Part shown: positions 1 to 11,057 of the stretch, one piece after another | Numbering within the stretch: position 1 is the stretch's first letter | Layout: each line of letters starts with the position of its first letter | Assembly: GCA_009829735.1 (NCBI GenBank) | Contig: CM020619.1 | Span: 28,918,063-28,982,062, forward strand | Origin: Pyropia yezoensis | Taxonomy: Eukaryota; Rhodophyta; Bangiophyceae; Bangiales; Bangiaceae | Direction of reading: 5' to 3' | Length of the DNA: 64,000 bases | The notes under the pieces: generated by a model | The model's database searches: none | Told to the model about the DNA's origin: nothing | The model's input: the letters and a program-made list of their open reading frames with translations, nothing else | Made by a program: the position numbers and the translations under genes

Positions 1-318
1 CCTAAGTTTGGGATAGTTAGCTTAGTAGTAAATCCAACTTGGATTTGAGGGTTTTCTGCATTTATCGTCTTGAATTTTCGTGTGGCCCGGTGGGCAGGTG
101 CTCGGGTGGGAGATTCTAAGCCGTGAGATTCTGAAGGGACCCTGGCGGGATAAGGGGAGGGACAGCGGGGCTCGGCCCTGCGTCCCCGTCCCGACCAAGA
201 AACTGTTGGACCACACACCATCTTCTTGTTTGTCAGTGGGGGGATTGCCCCACGACAGGGACAGAGTGTGTGCGACTTGCACTTCTTCCGGTTCCCCCAA
301 CACGGGAGGCAGCCCTTG
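1..318 (+). repeat. Truncated F1-family LTR fragment
   Basis: This stretch is nearly identical to the reverse complement of the three complete F1 LTRs at 34644-35110, 39192-39658 and 46358-46824. It begins about 100 bases into the LTR because the window starts there. Similarity is clear to about 318 and then decays; a weaker match may run another 40 bases. No gag or pol follows, so it is a solo LTR or the remnant of an element lying to the left. It is in sense orientation on the + strand. Confidence 0.85.
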
Positions 319-975
319 TATTGCAGTTCTCCCAATTTTGTCCCATGTGGACAAGAGCAAGAGCATGATGGTGCATTTACAGTAATTTTGAAAATGAATT
401 ATGTGAACAGTAGCCTGCTATATTGCCTCATTTTTTTACAACATGCACGAGAAACAAGGCAAAAATGGTGACAGTTGCCCGTAAAACCAGGACATGGCGA
501 ACACCTGTCTCATTTGATCCTCTAAGAGCAGGCACAAGTCTCGCTTGATCCTCCGCAAGCCCAACAGGCGACGTGACTTGACGGTAATCGACGTCAACCG
601 AAGGGAGTCAGGACGCTCTTGTTTGCGCCATGATGACACATCTGCCGGAAACGAATGAGAACGCCTGTCGGACACAGGTGATCCAGGGCGAGGCCTGCCT
701 GTTTGGGACTCGGCACGTCCTTTTTTGCCGTAAACGGCCCGCCAGGCCGGAAAAATCCTCTGCAACGCATTCTCGACGGACTGGCCGGTGCAACTGTGGC
801 CTGCCTTGGCCGCGAGCAGCGCCCACCGCAGCATGTCCGCCCTCTCACCCTGTGCGGACTGGCTTGAACCCCTTTTTTCGCGTCCTCTCAACTGTTACCC
901 CCAGTGCGACGCTGTTCCCCGGCTCGCGACACCGTCTTCTCTCTTCGGGCGTGCTTCACGCCGGACGTGGGAAGC
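319..975. other. No supported gene; 5' flank of transposase relic
   Basis: The first 150 bases are AT-richer than the rest of the window. Open frames here have no recognisable motif and lie on both strands. I looked for terminal inverted repeats of the downstream transposase relic and did not find a convincing pair. Confidence 0.5.
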
Positions 976-1995
976 ATGAAGAGCGAGGAAACGCGACATC
1001 ACCTGGTCCGGATGGTGCTGCACGACAATGTCCCTGTTGCCCGGGCAGCGCAGAGCTTGGGCATGTCACGTCGGTCTGCTTCGCGCTTCCTCAAGTACTA
1101 CGAAGAGACGGGGGGTTCTGTGCACTACGACCCGGCCATGTGGAATCGGCACGCTGACAACGAAATGGACGATGCGGCTGTGAAGGAGGCTGTGCTGTCA
1201 GCTGTCGAGGAGCACCCCGAGCTGTTCTTGGATGAGATGGCAACGGCTGTCGCGCACGTGGAGCGGATGGTGGCGGGCGGCCTGGGCGTCTCAGTTGCAT
1301 CGGTATGCCGTGTACTCGCGCACAATGGGTACACGCGGAAGGTCATTGAGAAGGCATTTTACTCCCGAAATGAGCGGCAGCGCGCTGACTGGGTTGCGGC
1401 ACAATGGGAAATCCCGTTGCGCTGCCGTGTATACGTGGATGAGGCCCACCGGACGGGGCGCGCGGCCGAGAGGCGTTGGGCTTGGTCGCAGCGCGGTGAG
1501 CGGGCAGAGTGCTAAGTCGCATCCTCTGCTGGGGTGCGGACGAGCTTCTTTGCTGCCATGGCACATGATTCCATGCTGGACTGGATGGTCACTCGACCTC
1601 CTCCAGGCCAGTCGTCCGTTGACTTTTTATTGTCTATTGTGAACAGATTGTTGCCCTACATGGACGCTCGCGACCCGGAGAAAGCTTGGGTAGACCAGCC
1701 TGACCGATGTGTGTTGGTCCTGGACAACGCACGTGTCCATGACGCCGTCGCGTTGAGCATTCTCCGTGAGGCGGGTGTTTTTGTCTTGTTGCTTCCTTCT
1801 TACTCGCCTGACTTTAACCCTATCGAGGACGTTTTCAGTGTGGGGAGTTCATGGCTGAGGCGCTGGTCCTCACCGGCACAGTACAACGCGTGGCCTATGC
1901 TGACCGTTGATACCATGCTTAGCCACGTGAGGGAGGACATGTGCTCTGGCTTTGTGCGCGCTGCGGTGCGCCGATACCTCCTGTACGTTTCTTGA
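976..1995 (+). pseudogene. Tc1/mariner (IS630-like) DDE transposase relic with an in-frame stop
   Basis: Transposase that would cut and join DNA ends of a mariner-type element. The ATG at 976 opens an N-terminal helix-turn-helix region (VARAAQSLGMSRRSASRFL). The catalytic triad can be seen in order: VDEAH near 1435, LVLDNARVHDA near 1720, and SPDFNPIE near 1810, the last being the classic DDE_3 signature. The frame is the same before and after, but a TAA at 1513-1515 interrupts it between the first and second Asp. This makes it a pseudogene unless the stop is suppressed or spliced out. The second half continues from 1516 to a stop at 1995. The total of about 339 codons matches the usual family length of about 340. 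No flanking inverted repeats were recognised, so element ends are unknown. Confidence 0.8.
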
Positions 1996-3632
1996 ATAAA
2001 CGCCGGCCTGCACCGCAGCCTCCTTCACCCTGTCATCAAGCTGGCCGCCCGTGCGGTCCGGCCAGTACGGACAGCCTCCACCCACCGTCGCTCACGCGAG
2101 ACATCACCACGGTGGACCGAGCAAAGGACGACAAAAGACCCACATTGACACCCATCAATCCCCCCCCAAATGCAACACAACCTCCGCCTCACAAAGGGCC
2201 ACGACCGGGACACCTACCGAGCGCACTACAACCCCCCCCAAACCACCGCCGCTAATGGGCAAAACCCTACCGAACGCGATACACCTCCGATACAATTGAC
2301 ACGAGCCAGAGAACCACCGCCGCCGTCGCATGCCCGGCAGTCAGGACTCACGCATAAAGCCGCGTGCCACAAACAAGAGCGAGAACCTCCAGTAGACGAA
2401 GGAACCGCAAAACAAGGCCCATGCCTACCAAGAGCACCCCCCCACGACAACCCCCCACTCCACAACCCCCCCCCTACCAAAACCCCATCCCTACCACAAC
2501 AAGAAGCGAAAGGCCACGACAGGCCACCGCCGCACCGCACCAGACTCCTAGCACCCCCCCCCCCCACCGCCTCCGCCGCTCATCACCAGCGTACTTAGCC
2601 TACGGCCCCGCCGATACACCTATCCCGAGCCAGCCCACCGCCGCCGCCGTCACACGCACTACTGAGGATGCAGCGCCACTGCTACGGGGTGAGGCGGGAG
2701 AGTAGGCGCGCACCCAACGCCGACGAGGCCAACCCCCCCCCCACGACAACAAAACGGCAAAAATGAAACACTCGCAGCAGCAATCCAGGCGCGCAACACC
2801 CCCCCCCCCTAACGTTGCCGCCGCTCAGCCAGAACCGGGGTGCTAGGGCGGGGGTGTCGGCGTACAAAAAACCGCCTAGCCCCACCAAAACCAACCCTAA
2901 GCAAAAAAAAAAACAATACCACGGCGAGTCACCGCCCCATCACGCCACGTGCGCAGAACCTCCCCCCCGCATCGCCGCTGCCACCTGGCCGATCCGAGGG
3001 TGGAGGGCGGGCCGGCGCGCAGAACCCCGCCGTAGCTCAACACAGCCCCCCCCCGGCACACGAAAAACAGCGAGACCATGACCAGCCACTGCCTCACCAC
3101 GCAAAGCACCTCCTCCCCCCCCGTTCTCACCGCCGCTGCCGCTCAGTCAAGCCCGAGATAGTTGCGGGGGGTGTGCGCGGACAAAACGCTGCCCTGGCCG
3201 AATACCCCGCCCCCCCCGGCCACATAAAGACCGCTACGGCACCACGAGCCACCGCCACTCCAGGCCACACGGCCAGCAGCCCCGCACACCCACCGTCACC
3301 ACAGTTCACGCAGGCTCGGGGTGGAGGGCGGGCGGGCGCGGACAAATCCCCGCCGTGGCCCAACACAGCCTTCCCCCCACCACACAAAGAACAGCGAGAC
3401 CAGGACTAGCCATCGCCCTACCACACCATGCACCCAGCACTCCCCCCGCCCACCGCCGCCGCTGCCGAGCGTCGCCCCATACATCCGATGACACCGCCGA
3501 CACATCCAGCACTACGCGGGCCCGCTTCCGACCACTCGCGCCCTCCCTCCCCGCCCCGCCAGAGGCGCCCCAGCCGCGAGCCGACGCAGCTGCCCCCATC
3601 GCCCGTGCCGGGCACACGGCCACCCGCTCCAC
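1996..3632. repeat. C-rich degenerate tandem repeat region
   Basis: This stretch is full of runs of 6-11 C interspersed with CCGCCGCTGCC-like blocks and CACAAAGAACAGCGAGACC-like blocks. From about 2800 onward a degenerate period of about 160 bp is visible: a block starting GTGGAGGGCGGG with a GCGCGG core near 3000 recurs near 3320, with a half-unit near 3160. Open frames on both strands are by-products of the low-complexity composition. It ends abruptly at the F3 LTR. Confidence 0.65.
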
Positions 3633-3994
3633 TGTAGCAATATGGTTGTCCGTATTGTGACCCTAATATCAGGGGGGCTACTTCTAACTCTTAACTTTCA
3701 ATTTGAGAGCCCGAACTGGTCACGGTATCTATAAGTTACGTATGACCAGAGGGACTTGCATCTTGGGGTGGAGGGTAGTTAGTAGTATCTCCGAGGGTTT
3801 ATAACGAGGGGGCCGGTGGCGAATCCACCGCCGGCCAAGGAGAACAACAAACCCCTCCCATTTGGGCTCCCATCTTGGTCCCGTGGCTTGCGCTCCAAGG
3901 ACAGCAACCTTGGCCTCCCGGTGACGTCGGTGCCGATCCCCCTTGGTGAGTGTTCCCTGAGAGTGGACGTGCGACGGATTCCTATTGTGCTACA
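3633..3994 (+). repeat. F3 5' LTR
   Basis: A 362-bp segment bounded by TGTAGCA and TGCTACA, a perfect 7-bp terminal inverted repeat with TG...CA ends. It is followed after one base by a primer binding site, which fixes the right border. The second LTR is not in the window, so the left border rests on the inverted repeat and the sharp change from C-rich repeat. Confidence 0.75.
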
Positions 3995-3995
3995 T

Positions 3996-4014
3996 TGGTG
4001 GAGCAGCAGGGGAC
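3996..4014 (+). other. Primer binding site of F3
   Basis: TGGTGGAGCAGCAGGGGAC begins 1 nt after the 5' LTR. The leading TGG is complementary to a tRNA CCA end. The same 19 bases occur at the same place in F1 element 34644-39658. I could not assign the tRNA. Confidence 0.75.
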
Positions 4015-4219
4015 GGGTTTCCGTCACCCTTGTGGTGACGCCGTCTTCGGCCCTGGCACACGGATAGGGATCCGGTCCTTTTCTTGTACTCGTGGTGTTG
4101 CGACCTGATCGATTGTGTTGAGCTTTTACCTGTGACTGTGACCTACTGTTACTCTCCCCAATCTACCCCCTCGCTCTCTTATTCGTGGTGATCGTTGCGT
4201 CGGTTGACTAATTGTGACT
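4015..4219 (+). other. F3 5' leader
   Basis: Untranslated leader between primer binding site and gag. It includes a perfect hairpin with arms GTCACC/GGTGAC at 4022-4038. No other feature was recognised. Confidence 0.5.
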
Positions 4220-6403
4220 ATGTCTACCCAAGAGACGGGGAACGTTCAAGATGACGGATCGGCGTCTACGCCGACTCCGGAGGTGACTACGGGAACCGGG
4301 ATCGGGAACCCGATCGATAACATTGAGACGCCAATGCTTTCTGGTGCCGGATCGACGTTTGGCACGGCTCGGACGGCAGGAGGCGGGGGCCCGCCTCAAC
4401 TGTCGTCGACCGACCTCACTCCGCCGCCTCCTTCACCAGGGGATTCCCTGATGGCATCATTGGCCCGCATCGAGGCCCGGTTTTCCGGGCTCGACGCCCG
4501 TCAAGATCGGACGGAGGACGCAATGGCAGTGTTGATGTCAACACGGCACACGACGGGACCCCGTCGTGTTCCTCCCACACCGGTACGGTTCGAACCGGCC
4601 GGACTACTTTCGGAGTCCACCAGGGTCAATCCCGGTGTTGCTACTCCTGGACAACCCCCGGACACAATGGGGTATGGGTCCGACTCGTCGGCAGAGTTGG
4701 AACGGAGTCACACGGAGCGATACGCTCGGAGTCCCCGAAGCGGACTCCGCGGACACGACCCGGCCGATACGTACGCCGGGGGAGAGTCGGTTAATGGGGG
4801 AGGGGGTACCCTCTCGCAGTACCCCCACGACGAAGGAGGCCAGGCAACTCGGGTTCCCGAGGTGCCGACGCCTGAAGTACCATCTTCAGTGGTGGAAGCT
4901 ATGACCGCGCAGGTAACTGCGAGCCTACTGAAGCGGATGGAGTCCGATGAGTTCGCTCATCAACTGGCTAAGCGACTGGATATCCAGGACGCTGACACGG
5001 AGATCGCCAACGAGGTCTTCCGGTCGGTTCTTACTCCGGAACGTTATCGTTTGGAGGACCGCTCTACCACCGTATCGGAATCGATGCGTAATACGTCGCA
5101 TCGGGCGATCCGCTCTATGCAGACCCTTATGAAGGGAGTCCCTATGTTCGGGGGGCCTAACGGACGCCCGTTGGCAGTCATCGGCTTCTTGACTAGCTTC
5201 AAGGCAGCCGCAGACAAGGCGCTCGTTAACGAGGGGCTGGCCCTGGAGATCCTCCCGTTCTTTGTTGATGAACGGGTGCGAGGTATTCTTCGCCAGGCAT
5301 CCCCGATGCCGGGAATGAGGGTCGCGGCCACCCCCATGGATTACCGTGGGATATTGAAGGAGCTGCTGAGCAGCTACCTCAGTGAGGACAAGTGCGAGGA
5401 CCACTATCGGGCCCTTCGCACTGCCACCGCCCAGAGCTGGGAGGATGAGGAGATGTTTGGACGCCGGATCCAAGAGCTCGACTACGAGCTGGGGAAGCTC
5501 CTCGGAGAAGGCGAGCTACGGGCCATCCTGTTCGCAGGAGTACCCAACTACGTGCGGATATGCGCACGGGGCGCCAACACGGCACGGACGAACTTCAGTC
5601 GACTGATGCATATGTGCAAGTCCCTAGGGGACGCCTACCGGGTTCTACACCCGGAGTGTGCCTTGGCCCCGAAGCCCAAGGGTGAGGGAGGCAAGCCCAG
5701 TCTTACCCCGGTACCGAGGCAAGAGAAGGTGGAACGTAAGGCCGCACCAGTACTGGTGGCAACCGAACATACCCCTATTGGTGAGGATGACCCTCTAGTC
5801 GACCAACAGGGCCACCTGCTGCTACCGGCGACGCCGGTGATTGATGAACATGGTACGGTAGCGTACATCGCCCCGGCTGGAACCCAGTTCCAGGTCAACG
5901 AAGGAACGGGACGGCGCGTCCCGTATGTGCGGACTACGGGGTACTCCCCGGTGACGGGTAACCCTCACCAACCCTTGCCAACATGGGCGGTGCGCACGGA
6001 GGCACCTCCGCAGATTGCGGGCCGACCCAACCGGTTGGGGGAGTCCATGTTCCGGTTGACTCAAGGACCCAAGGCCTACCAGGGAGCAGGCACTCGGGCG
6101 CCCGAGGGAGGCAACCGTAGCTACGGGGCTACCCCGATGCGAACTCAAGGGGGGACCGGCACGTCCGGGTGTATGTTGTGTGGGGATCCCCAGCACTGGG
6201 TGATTTCCTGCCCACTCATCCCCGAGGAGTCCCGGCGGGCAGCGGCGCAACGCAAGGCATCCACCGGGGGGTATCCCGCCCGAGCACCCGGACCCGCACC
6301 GGATAGGCAGCCAGCTCCAGGGGGAGTACTGGCCGTCGAGGGGGCACCTCCTCAGCCGGATGTCCCGGCGGACAGCACCCTACCAAGGTCGGGAAACGAG
6401 TAA
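4220..6403 (+). CDS. gag: F3 Gag, 727 aa
   Basis: Structural protein that would form the virus-like particle and bind element RNA. The chosen start is the first ATG of the frame (MSTQETGN), 226 bases after the LTR. The N-terminal 240 residues are Pro/Gly/Ser-rich and probably disordered. Residues of about 290-480 resemble a retrotransposon gag (capsid) region, with aromatic and leucine-rich helices. A single CCHC zinc knuckle (CMLCGDPQHWVISC) lies near residues 651-664. The protein ends in SGNE; the codons for G and N form part of the frameshift heptamer, and pol follows in the -1 frame. It is longer than the other Gags here (about 350 aa visible in F2). The frame is intact. Confidence 0.85.
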   Translation: MSTQETGNVQDDGSASTPTPEVTTGTGIGNPIDNIETPMLSGAGSTFGTARTAGGGGPPQLSSTDLTPPPPSPGDSLMASLARIEARFSGLDARQDRTEDAMAVLMSTRHTTGPRRVPPTPVRFEPAGLLSESTRVNPGVATPGQPPDTMGYGSDSSAELERSHTERYARSPRSGLRGHDPADTYAGGESVNGGGGTLSQYPHDEGGQATRVPEVPTPEVPSSVVEAMTAQVTASLLKRMESDEFAHQLAKRLDIQDADTEIANEVFRSVLTPERYRLEDRSTTVSESMRNTSHRAIRSMQTLMKGVPMFGGPNGRPLAVIGFLTSFKAAADKALVNEGLALEILPFFVDERVRGILRQASPMPGMRVAATPMDYRGILKELLSSYLSEDKCEDHYRALRTATAQSWEDEEMFGRRIQELDYELGKLLGEGELRAILFAGVPNYVRICARGANTARTNFSRLMHMCKSLGDAYRVLHPECALAPKPKGEGGKPSLTPVPRQEKVERKAAPVLVATEHTPIGEDDPLVDQQGHLLLPATPVIDEHGTVAYIAPAGTQFQVNEGTGRRVPYVRTTGYSPVTGNPHQPLPTWAVRTEAPPQIAGRPNRLGESMFRLTQGPKAYQGAGTRAPEGGNRSYGATPMRTQGGTGTSGCMLCGDPQHWVISCPLIPEESRRAAAQRKASTGGYPARAPGPAPDRQPAPGGVLAVEGAPPQPDVPADSTLPRSGNE

Positions 6404-6453
6404 GAGGAAGGATGACCGGGGGGCGCTGGGGTTACCCAAGCAAGCCACCCCGG
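6391..6453 (+). promoter_or_regulatory. -1 ribosomal frameshift signal, F3 gag/pol
   Basis: GGGAAAC at 6391-6397 lies in the gag frame as G-GGA-AAC, two codons before the TAA, and pol is open in the -1 frame from the last base of the heptamer. A perfect 6-bp stem (CCGGGG 6416-6421 with CCCCGG 6448-6453) lies downstream. Its 18-nt spacer is longer than the usual 5-9 nt, so its role is less certain than in F1 and F4. Confidence 0.7.
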
Positions 6454-9400
6454 AGTACCGCGGGGAAAGCCCCACGGAGAGCGCGGTTGAGCCGACGCCG
6501 CATCAACCCCCGGGTACACCTTCCGGCCCCGACGACACGGCGTCAGGGGATTGATGACCAACCTCTAAGGTTGGGAGGAGAGGACGGGAAGCCCCGTCAC
6601 GTTGAACCAGACAAGGGCCCTGTTCAGGATGCCCGAGCTACACCGGATATCGGTGTAGGACATGTGTTGTTTACCTTGGAGAACTTCAAGGTATCAGCCA
6701 CACTGGGGGTTGACCCTCAGTCGACACGATCGTACTACCCTGTACTGGATACAGGGGCTGGACCCAACCTTATCCGGAAGGATACCCTCCCGGACAAGTG
6801 GCTTCCACGAGTCAGAGTGACTCGGGGACCCACCATCAAGGACGCGAATGGTCGACTCATTCGTACGACCGCAGCGATGTCGCTGCGGGTTACCATCGGG
6901 GATCTTACCACGGAAGATGACTTCCTGGTATGTGAAACGCTATCGGTGCCCTGCATACTGGGGTGCACCTTCATCAACGTTCACGTTGATGCAATCCGGC
7001 CAGGCCGGAGGACCGTCGAGCTTCAAGAAGCCGACGGGACGAAGCGAGGACACACGGCTATCGTCAGGGATCTGACGCTACAAGGAAGCCACGTTAACGT
7101 GGCTGAGGTGTACGCAAGCGTCGAGCCGAAGACACTTCGATTGGCCAAGCGAACTCGCTTTGAGCCGTTGTCAGAGACAGTCCTCCCGGTTAACTGCGAC
7201 CTCGCAGGCATCTGCAGAGTCCTGTCCAACCTACGGACGTACAAGCGCCATGGGTTGACCATGGCCAACGGTCTCATAGACCTCCCAGCAGGAGGGTCGT
7301 CCCTCCTAGTGATGGCGAACTATCGCCGTAAGGCAGTCACCCTCCCGAAGGGAACTATCCTCGGGATTGCCGAACTCTACGAAGGAGATATCCTTACCCC
7401 TGATAAGGAAGGTCAAGTGGAACCACTTGAAGTACTGGCGGTCGCCGAGACCACCGAGCGACAGCAACCCGATGACGGGAAGCCTAACCCATCGGCGGCT
7501 CCGGCGGACCTGCCGCCAAAGGACCAAGAGGCCTTGAAGGCACTGGCCGAGGCTGACCTCGACCACCTTCACCCTTCGGTAGCCGAAGGGGTACGACGGA
7601 TGCTAAGAAAGCATGACGTTATGTGGACAGGCGGGGCCTTGGGGACCATTGGGGCAACCCAACATCGTATAGACCTGGTACCAGGCGCACGACCCGCCCG
7701 CTCACAACCGCACCGAGCGGGACCTATGCAACGAGAGATCGTCGATGAAGAAGTGAAGAGGATGAGTGAAGCTAAGGTGATCCGACCTTCGATGTCGGAA
7801 TGGGGTGCCCCAGTCGTTATTGTGCCGAAGAAGGATCAAACCCCTCGGTTTTGCATCGATTATCGACGCCTCAACTTGGTTACCAAGAAGGACTCATACC
7901 CTTTACCAAGGATGGATGAATGCATCGACTCCCTGGGGGAGGCTACGGTGTTTACCACCATCGACTGCAATGCCGGATACTGGCAGATCCCGGTGGCGGA
8001 CGAGGATATCCCCAAGACGGCATTCGTCTGTCACAGTGGAGTGTACGAGTTCCTAAGGATGCCCTTCGGATTGTCCAATGCCCCCGCTACATTCCAGCGG
8101 GCTATCGACATTATACTGTCGGGGTGAAGTGGCGTAACTGCCTAGTGTACCTCGATGACGTCATCGTCTTCTCGCGTAACATGGATGACCATGTACAACA
8201 TGTTGACGAGGTACTCACCCTCTTGAGGAACGCCGGGGTAACCCTGCGTCTGAAGAAGTGCGCCTTCTTCCAACAGACGGTCGAGTATCTGGGCCACCAG
8301 ATAACCCCTGGTAAACTAGGGGTACTCGAAGCCAATACCCGGGCACTCCGGGATGCCCGGTTCCCTAACACCCAGACGCAGCTCAAGAGCTTCCTGGGAA
8401 TGTGCAATGTATACCGACGGTTCGTCAAGGACTTCGCTCGGATAGCTAAACCGTTAACGGTTCTTACGAGCAGTACCTTACCCAAGGTACTCCAACCCCC
8501 TTCGCCTAGCGAAGAGGAGGCATTCGAGTCGCTGAAGCGAGCCCTACTAGCCCCACCCGTCCTTGCGTTACCGCATAGACGGGGTACCTTCGTCATCGAT
8601 GTCGATGCGTGTGATACACAAGTGGGATGCACCCTGTTACAGGGAGAGACGTTGATAGGTACCGACAACGTTATCCCGGACCTACGTCCGGTAGGGTACT
8701 TCAGCCGGACACTCAACCCGGCTGAGCGGAACTATAGTGCCACCGAGCGTGAATGCCTCGGAGTTATATGGGCAGTGCAACTGCTCCGTCCATACCTGGA
8801 GGGCTCCAGGTTCATCGTGAGGTCCGACCACGAACCCCTACGATGGCTCCTCAACCTTGGTGACAAGGATTCCGATAGCCATGGGAGGCTAGCCCGATGG
8901 AGGCTGAAGATGGCCGAGCACGACTACCGCACGGTGTATAAGGCTGGGTCAACCCACCACCTCGGAGACGCTTTGTCTCGACTCGACACCCCGAGCGGGG
9001 ATACCCGCCCGGTGGACAAGGACATCCCGGTGGTACCGGTGTGCATGGTGGGTAATGCTACCCAGGGTATGGCTGACCATACCATGGCACACCTTGCGTG
9101 CCCATTGACCCTCGCGGACTTCCGCGAGGCACAGGCCAACGACGATGACTGTAGACGTCATCGCGCTAACCTCCTGGCCGGTACGGCCGGCATCTTCTCC
9201 GAGAACGAAGACGGACTCATATACCGGCGGGCACCCGCCGATGGACGACATCAAGTCGTGGTCCCCGTGTCCTTACGGCAAGCCTTCATGGAACGAGAAC
9301 ACGAGAACCCCACAGCCGGACACCCGGGGGGTTCACGTATGTTCGCAGCAATGCGAAGGTTCTTCTACTGGCCAGCAATGGCCGTCGACGTGGTCGACCA

Positions 9401-10577
9401 CGTAAGGGGATGCCACCCCTGTGCGCGTAACCGCATGAGTCTACATAGGCAGGCGTCTGCCATGAAGCTATTCCCACCCGATGGGCCCAACGAGCAAGTC
9501 GCTATCGACATACTCGGGCCACTTCCGGTAACGGAAGAAGGGAACAGGTACATCCTGGTCATGTCTGACCGCTTCACTAAGCTGTCAAGAGCGGCAGCCA
9601 TCCCGAATGATACGGCATACACGATCATGAACGCAGTGGTTGACCACTGGATCAGTGCATACGGAGTCATGAAGCAACTCCTCTCCGATAACGGAGCAAA
9701 CCTTACGTCGGCATTCTGCACTAAGGTCCTGGGCATGTTCGGTATCGAACCACGTCGGGCATCCGACTACCACCCGCACTCCAACGGGCAGGTGGAGCGG
9801 TTCAACCGCACCATCGTAAAGATGCTACAGTGCTACGTGGCCGAGCACACGAACACTTGGGACAGGCTTCTGTCCGTACTCACCCTGGCATACAATGCCA
9901 GACCACATCGGAGCACAAACATTGCTCCGCTGGAGTGGGTCATGCCACTAGGCGTCGGTAACCTGACGCTGCCACCCGGCAGGTGCACTCGGTATGATAC
10001 ACCGAAGGGCCGACCCGCCGAACGCATCCACCTAGCTTGGTTGGCCAAGCTATCGTGGATGATTCCTAAGCTCAAGGGTGCCCTTGACAGAACACAACTT
10101 CGATACAAGAAGAACTTCGACGCCCGACTACGGGTGCGCAACGCAACCCTGGTAACAGGTGACTGGGTCTATATCAGACACCAGAAGTTCCGAGGGAACA
10201 AGCTTATGCAACCGGTCAAGGCACCGTACCAGATCCTCCACAGAGATGACCACTCTGTTATCTTACACTCCGATACGGAGATTCAACGCATCAGCATGAA
10301 TGATGTCACACCTGCTCCGATGCCGGAACAGCCTCAGCCGGTACCGGCTGGGTTGCTACATGAAGCTCTTACAACCCACCGGTCAGATGACCTGGTGGGA
10401 CCGGATGGGATTCCATACCAAGTAGAGAGCGTGGTCGGACACACCGACCCGGACCTACCAGGACCCTGGTACGTCAAGGTTATGTGGGTCGGATACGACT
10501 CACCCACCTGGGAACAGGCGGCAAATATACCCCGCCAACTCCTCATGCCGTACATGAGGCGACGACGCCTACTGTAA
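6397..10577 (+). pseudogene. pol: F3 Pol (PR-RT-RH-IN-chromodomain) with one frameshift
   Basis: Polyprotein that would mature Gag, copy RNA to cDNA and integrate it. Protease shows DTGA near 6750. RT shows the FCIDYRRLN block near 7850 and YLDD near 8147. RNase H shows TERECLGVIWA near 8740. Integrase has an H-x-H/C-x-x-C region near 9300-9420, catalytic IDILGP near 9500, SDNG near 9690 and GQVERFN near 9790. The C-terminus (about 10420-10577) is chromodomain-like with WYVKVMWVGY and TWE. The reading frame changes at 8121-8127: the other families read ILSG then x-x-W, which needs one more G in the run ending at 8126. A 1-nt deletion just before the catalytic YLDD thus separates RT palm from the rest. 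It could be a real mutation or a homopolymer assembly error. Confidence 0.85.
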
Positions 10578-10626
10578 CAACCCAACCGACACCGACTTCG
10601 GCTGTTGGGGGGTGAGGCTTATACCT

Positions 10627-10775
10627 ACTAAGTAGGGTGTGACATGGTTACGGCAGACTTAGGTTTCTAAGTCAAATCAGACTTAGGTTTCTAAGTCGAA
10701 CCAAGCTTAGGTAACTAAGTAGAGCTAAGCTTAGGTAACTAAGTAAAAACCTGAACCTTAATAAGTTAACTTAAA
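10627..10775. repeat. Array of short palindromes between convergent F3 ORFs
   Basis: Four tandem units of about 25 bp carry hairpins: GACTTAG-GTTT-CTAAGTC twice and CTTAG-GTAA-CTAAG twice. They are preceded by CCTACT-A-AGTAGG and followed by AAGTTAACTT. They sit 50-200 bases past the pol stop and before the antisense ORF, in an AT-rich island. Termination or 3'-end formation for converging transcripts is an inference. Confidence 0.7.
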
Positions 10776-11057
10776 GGTAAAGGCTAACTCCGATAATATC
10801 GAAGTAACTAGGGAGCTTACACGGGAGGATGACCTCCCCAAGCCAAGACACAAAGTGAGGGAGGATAACCTCCCCAAGCATGAACCAACCGGAAGAAGTT
10901 GGGCGGGAGACAAGGCACCACTGAGCCAGAAGGGGTACTCCCCAGGGCAGCAAACAGAGGCAAGCAATGCCCCCAGCAGGGGATGAGTTTATACTCACTA
11001 CTACCCGGCTACCATAAGGGCCACCGGGTCCCTCTCCCGTGCAAACAATAACACTCC
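10776..11057. other. F3 spacer between palindromes and antisense ORF
   Basis: Contains a loose repeat of GGGAGGATGACCTCCCCAAGC-like blocks around 10825-10880. No gene seen. Confidence 0.4.

Noticed and set aside
2024..3640. Numerous 60-190-codon frames on both strands, Pro/Arg/Thr-rich or Gly-rich
   Set aside because: They come from C-rich low-complexity sequence that rarely contains stops; no motif, and both strands are equally open.
10652..10748. F3 palindrome array as a CRISPR array
   Set aside because: Units are contiguous hairpins without variable spacers, in a eukaryotic retroelement.
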